NCBI GenBank assembly: GCA_020831485.1
Contig: JAFIGG010000001.1
Coordinates: forward strand, 1 to 64,000
Source of the DNA: Opitutales bacterium
GTDB lineage: Bacteria > Verrucomicrobiota > Verrucomicrobiia > Opitutales > Oceanipulchritudinaceae
Direction of reading: 5' to 3'
DNA length: 64,000 nucleotides
Numbering within the stretch: the first letter of the stretch is position 1; the number at the start of each line of letters is the position of its first letter. Positions 62,286-64,000 of the stretch are shown here, in pieces. The notes beneath the pieces were generated by a model. It saw only the letters and a list, made by a program, of their open reading frames with translations. It was not told where the DNA came from and did no database searches. Both the position numbers and the translations under genes were made by a program.

Positions 62286-64000
62286 CTACCGACAGTGGCG
62301 GGCAAGAAAATGTTCAATCTCGCGCAACCTTAGATCAGGAGTCTTACGGGTCAAGCGGGGAAATCGATTGCCGATTTTGATATAATCGTCACGCCGACTC
62401 CCTGCACGCAGGCATTTTAAGCGGCTTCCTTCGGTCGTCACCTGCTGAACACCTGCCTTCTCAGCCAGCACCCGAATACGGGTAATCACCAAAAGGCGGT
62501 CGGTCTCCTTCGGAATCGGACCGAAACGATCTTTCAGGGTTTCCGCCAGAGCCTCAAGCCCCGCCTCATTCGAGGCCATTGCCAATTGACGGTAAAAATC
62601 GATCCGCAGCCTGGCCTCCGCAACGTAGTCAGCCGGAATGCAGGCGACAACCGGATCCACGCCGTCATCAAACTCTTCATCGTTCAACAAATGGAAACGC
62701 TTTTGCGCCTCGCGGTTCTCCGGAGCCGGCCGATCGAGGATAAAATCAATCGAAACACTGGCGCGAATACGCGCGGCTTCCGGATCGCCCTTAAGGCGCT
62801 GGATGCTCTGGCGTAAAAGCTGACAATAAAGGTCAAAACCGACGCCTGCGATGTGGCCGCTCTGCTGAGCACCGAGCAAATTGCCGGCCCCCCGCAACTC
62901 CAGATCCCGCATGGCGATGCGAAAACCGGCGCCCAACTGGTTGTGCTGGCGCAGCGCGTTCAAGCGCTCACGCGCCTGATCCAGAATGCGTGCATGCCTG
63001 CGCAGCAACAAATAGGCATAGGCCTGGCGCTTAAAGCGCCCCACCCGACCCCGCAGTTGATACAACTGGGACAAGCCGAAGCGGTCGGCGCCTTCAATGA
63101 TCAGGGTGTTGCAGTTCGGAATGTCCAAGCCGTTTTCAATAATGGTGGTGCAGACCAGCACATCCAGCTCTCCGGCAGCAAAGCGGGTCATTACCTTTTC
63201 CAGGCTGTGCTCGGTCATTTGCCCGTGCCCAACACCGATTTTTGCCTGGGGAAACCAATCCTGGAGATTTTTTGCTACGCCTTCGATGGACTGGACCCGG
63301 TTGTGCAGGTAAAAAATCTGGCCGCCGCGGTCCAGTTCGCGCCGGATCGCCCGCTTTACCAATTCCGGCTCGTAGCCACGCACCACCGTCTCGATCGGCA
63401 GTCGATCGGCCGGTGGTGTTTCAATCACACTTAAATCCCGCGCACCCATCAGGGCCATGTAGAGGGTGCGCGGAATCGGGGTTGCGCTCATGGTCAATAC
63501 ATCGACATCGCCCTTGAGCTGTTTCAGGCGTTCCTTGTGGCGCACGCCAAACCGGTGCTCCTCATCGATCACAACCAAACCCAGGCGGACCGGCTTCACG
63601 TCCGGACTCAAGACCCGGTGGGTGCCTATCAGAATGTCGACCCGTCCGGCCTCAAACTGGCGGGCAATCTCCTTCTGCTGGGCGGCGCTGCGAAAGCGGC
63701 TGAGCATTTCGGTGGTCACCGGATAGGCCGCCATGCGCTCGCGGAAGGTGTTGAGGTGCTGCTGGGCGAGAATCGTCGTTGGACACAACACCACCACCTG
63801 CTTTCCGTCCATGACCGCTTTGAAGGCTGCCCGTATGGCAATTTCCGTTTTCCCGAAACCAACGTCGCCACACAGCAAGCGATCCATCGGGCGGGGTAAT
63901 TCCATATCCGCCTTGGCTTCTTCAATCGCACGCAGTTGATCGGGTGTCTCGGTGAATGGAAAACTGCTCTCGAAGGCCAGCTGCCATTCACTGTCGGGCT
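62286..64000 (-). CDS. mfd: Transcription-repair coupling factor (3' part, truncated by the window edge)
   Basis: The minus-strand frame runs off the window at 64000, so the N-terminal part is missing. From that edge the sequence is [20 protein letters not shown], then [16 protein letters not shown] (Walker A), [41 protein letters not shown], and [15 protein letters not shown]: the full SF2 helicase module of Mfd. C-terminal [17 protein letters not shown] and the terminal TRCF domain follow. Mfd displaces stalled RNA polymerase and recruits UvrA for repair. About 570 residues are visible of roughly 1150 usual. Confidence 0.97.
   Translation of the reverse strand, partial: PDSEWQLAFESSFPFTETPDQLRAIEEAKADMELPRPMDRLLCGDVGFGKTEIAIRAAFKAVMDGKQVVVLCPTTILAQQHLNTFRERMAAYPVTTEMLSRFRSAAQQKEIARQFEAGRVDILIGTHRVLSPDVKPVRLGLVVIDEEHRFGVRHKERLKQLKGDVDVLTMSATPIPRTLYMALMGARDLSVIETPPADRLPIETVVRGYEPELVKRAIRRELDRGGQIFYLHNRVQSIEGVAKNLQDWFPQAKIGVGHGQMTEHSLEKVMTRFAAGELDVLVCTTIIENGLDIPNCNTLIIEGADRFGLSQLYQLRGRVGRFKRQAYAYLLLRRHARILDQARERLNALRQHNQLGAGFRIAMRDLELRGAGNLLGAQQSGHIAGVGFDLYCQLLRQSIQRLKGDPEAARIRASVSIDFILDRPAPENREAQKRFHLLNDEEFDDGVDPVVACIPADYVAEARLRIDFYRQLAMASNEAGLEALAETLKDRFGPIPKETDRLLVITRIRVLAEKAGVQQVTTEGSRLKCLRAGSRRDDYIKIGNRFPRLTRKTPDLRLREIEHFLARHCR

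Overview
The window looks like chromosome from a polysaccharide-degrading Gram-negative bacterium, most probably a Verrucomicrobiota member of the Opitutales/Puniceicoccales type. This is inferred from gene content: SusC-free TonB-dependent receptors of the verrucomicrobial style, several pectin/rhamnogalacturonan enzymes, a eukaryote-like UDP-sugar pyrophosphorylase, a DUF3095 protein, and GC-rich palindromic repeats between genes. No phylogenetic marker was compared, so the placement is tentative. There is no prophage, plasmid, insertion sequence or CRISPR array.

Layout. 0.2-9.6 kb: a small unknown ORF, a five-PAS hybrid histidine kinase, a TonB-dependent receptor, an outer-membrane barrel and a secreted PHP-domain protein, all but the first on the minus strand. 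9.7-17 kb: a tightly coupled minus-strand catabolic operon (heparinase-like lyase, SIS sugar isomerase, SDR, FAD oxidoreductase, ROK kinase, phosphotriesterase-like hydrolase; start-stop overlaps of 4-8 bp), headed by L-rhamnose mutarotase and divergent from an L-arabinose/L-fucose-type isomerase. 18.5-22 kb: a DUF3095 nucleotide-cyclase-like gene and a pectate-lyase-fold gene, bracketed by three copies of a composite palindromic repeat. 22-28.2 kb: an AraC regulator behind a perfect 14-bp inverted repeat, a HEAT-repeat plus rhamnogalacturonan lyase (PL4-like) fusion, and a translationally coupled protein of unknown family. 28.3-36 kb: aldo-keto reductase, pseudouridine synthase, dUTPase-like protein, a very basic disordered protein, MurA, RuvB and a second hybrid kinase. 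36-42 kb: initiator tRNA, tRNA-Arg, a PcRGLX/YetA-type exo-rhamnogalacturonan lyase, and a universal stress protein with a SulP transporter. 42-47.7 kb: GH43 arabinosidase and a LigM-type O-demethylase/PurU/MetF one-carbon operon with a divergent AraC regulator. 47.8-55.4 kb: AsmA/TamB-like protein, a SET-domain protein in operon with a Ser/Thr kinase-RDD protein, and a second TonB receptor. 55.4-64 kb: tRNA-Gly, UDP-sugar pyrophosphorylase, phosphosugar mutase, unknown small protein, Maf, TonB-like protein, SurA-like chaperone and the 3' part of mfd.

How it fits together. Two lyase types for rhamnogalacturonan-I, a pectate-lyase-like beta-helix, a GH43 arabinosidase, rhamnose mutarotase and an aldose isomerase point to use of pectin side chains and backbone. 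The six-gene lyase/isomerase/oxidoreductase/kinase operon looks like a separate sugar or uronate route whose substrate cannot be read from sequence. The O-demethylase operon would feed methyl groups from methoxylated aromatics into tetrahydrofolate and release formate.

The strongest unexplained signals are the composite palindromic repeats that flank the DUF3095 and beta-helix genes and that supply the TAG stop codon of two genes, the HEAT-PL4 fusion with its unknown partner, the kinase-SET operon, and the large inverted repeat before the AraC gene.
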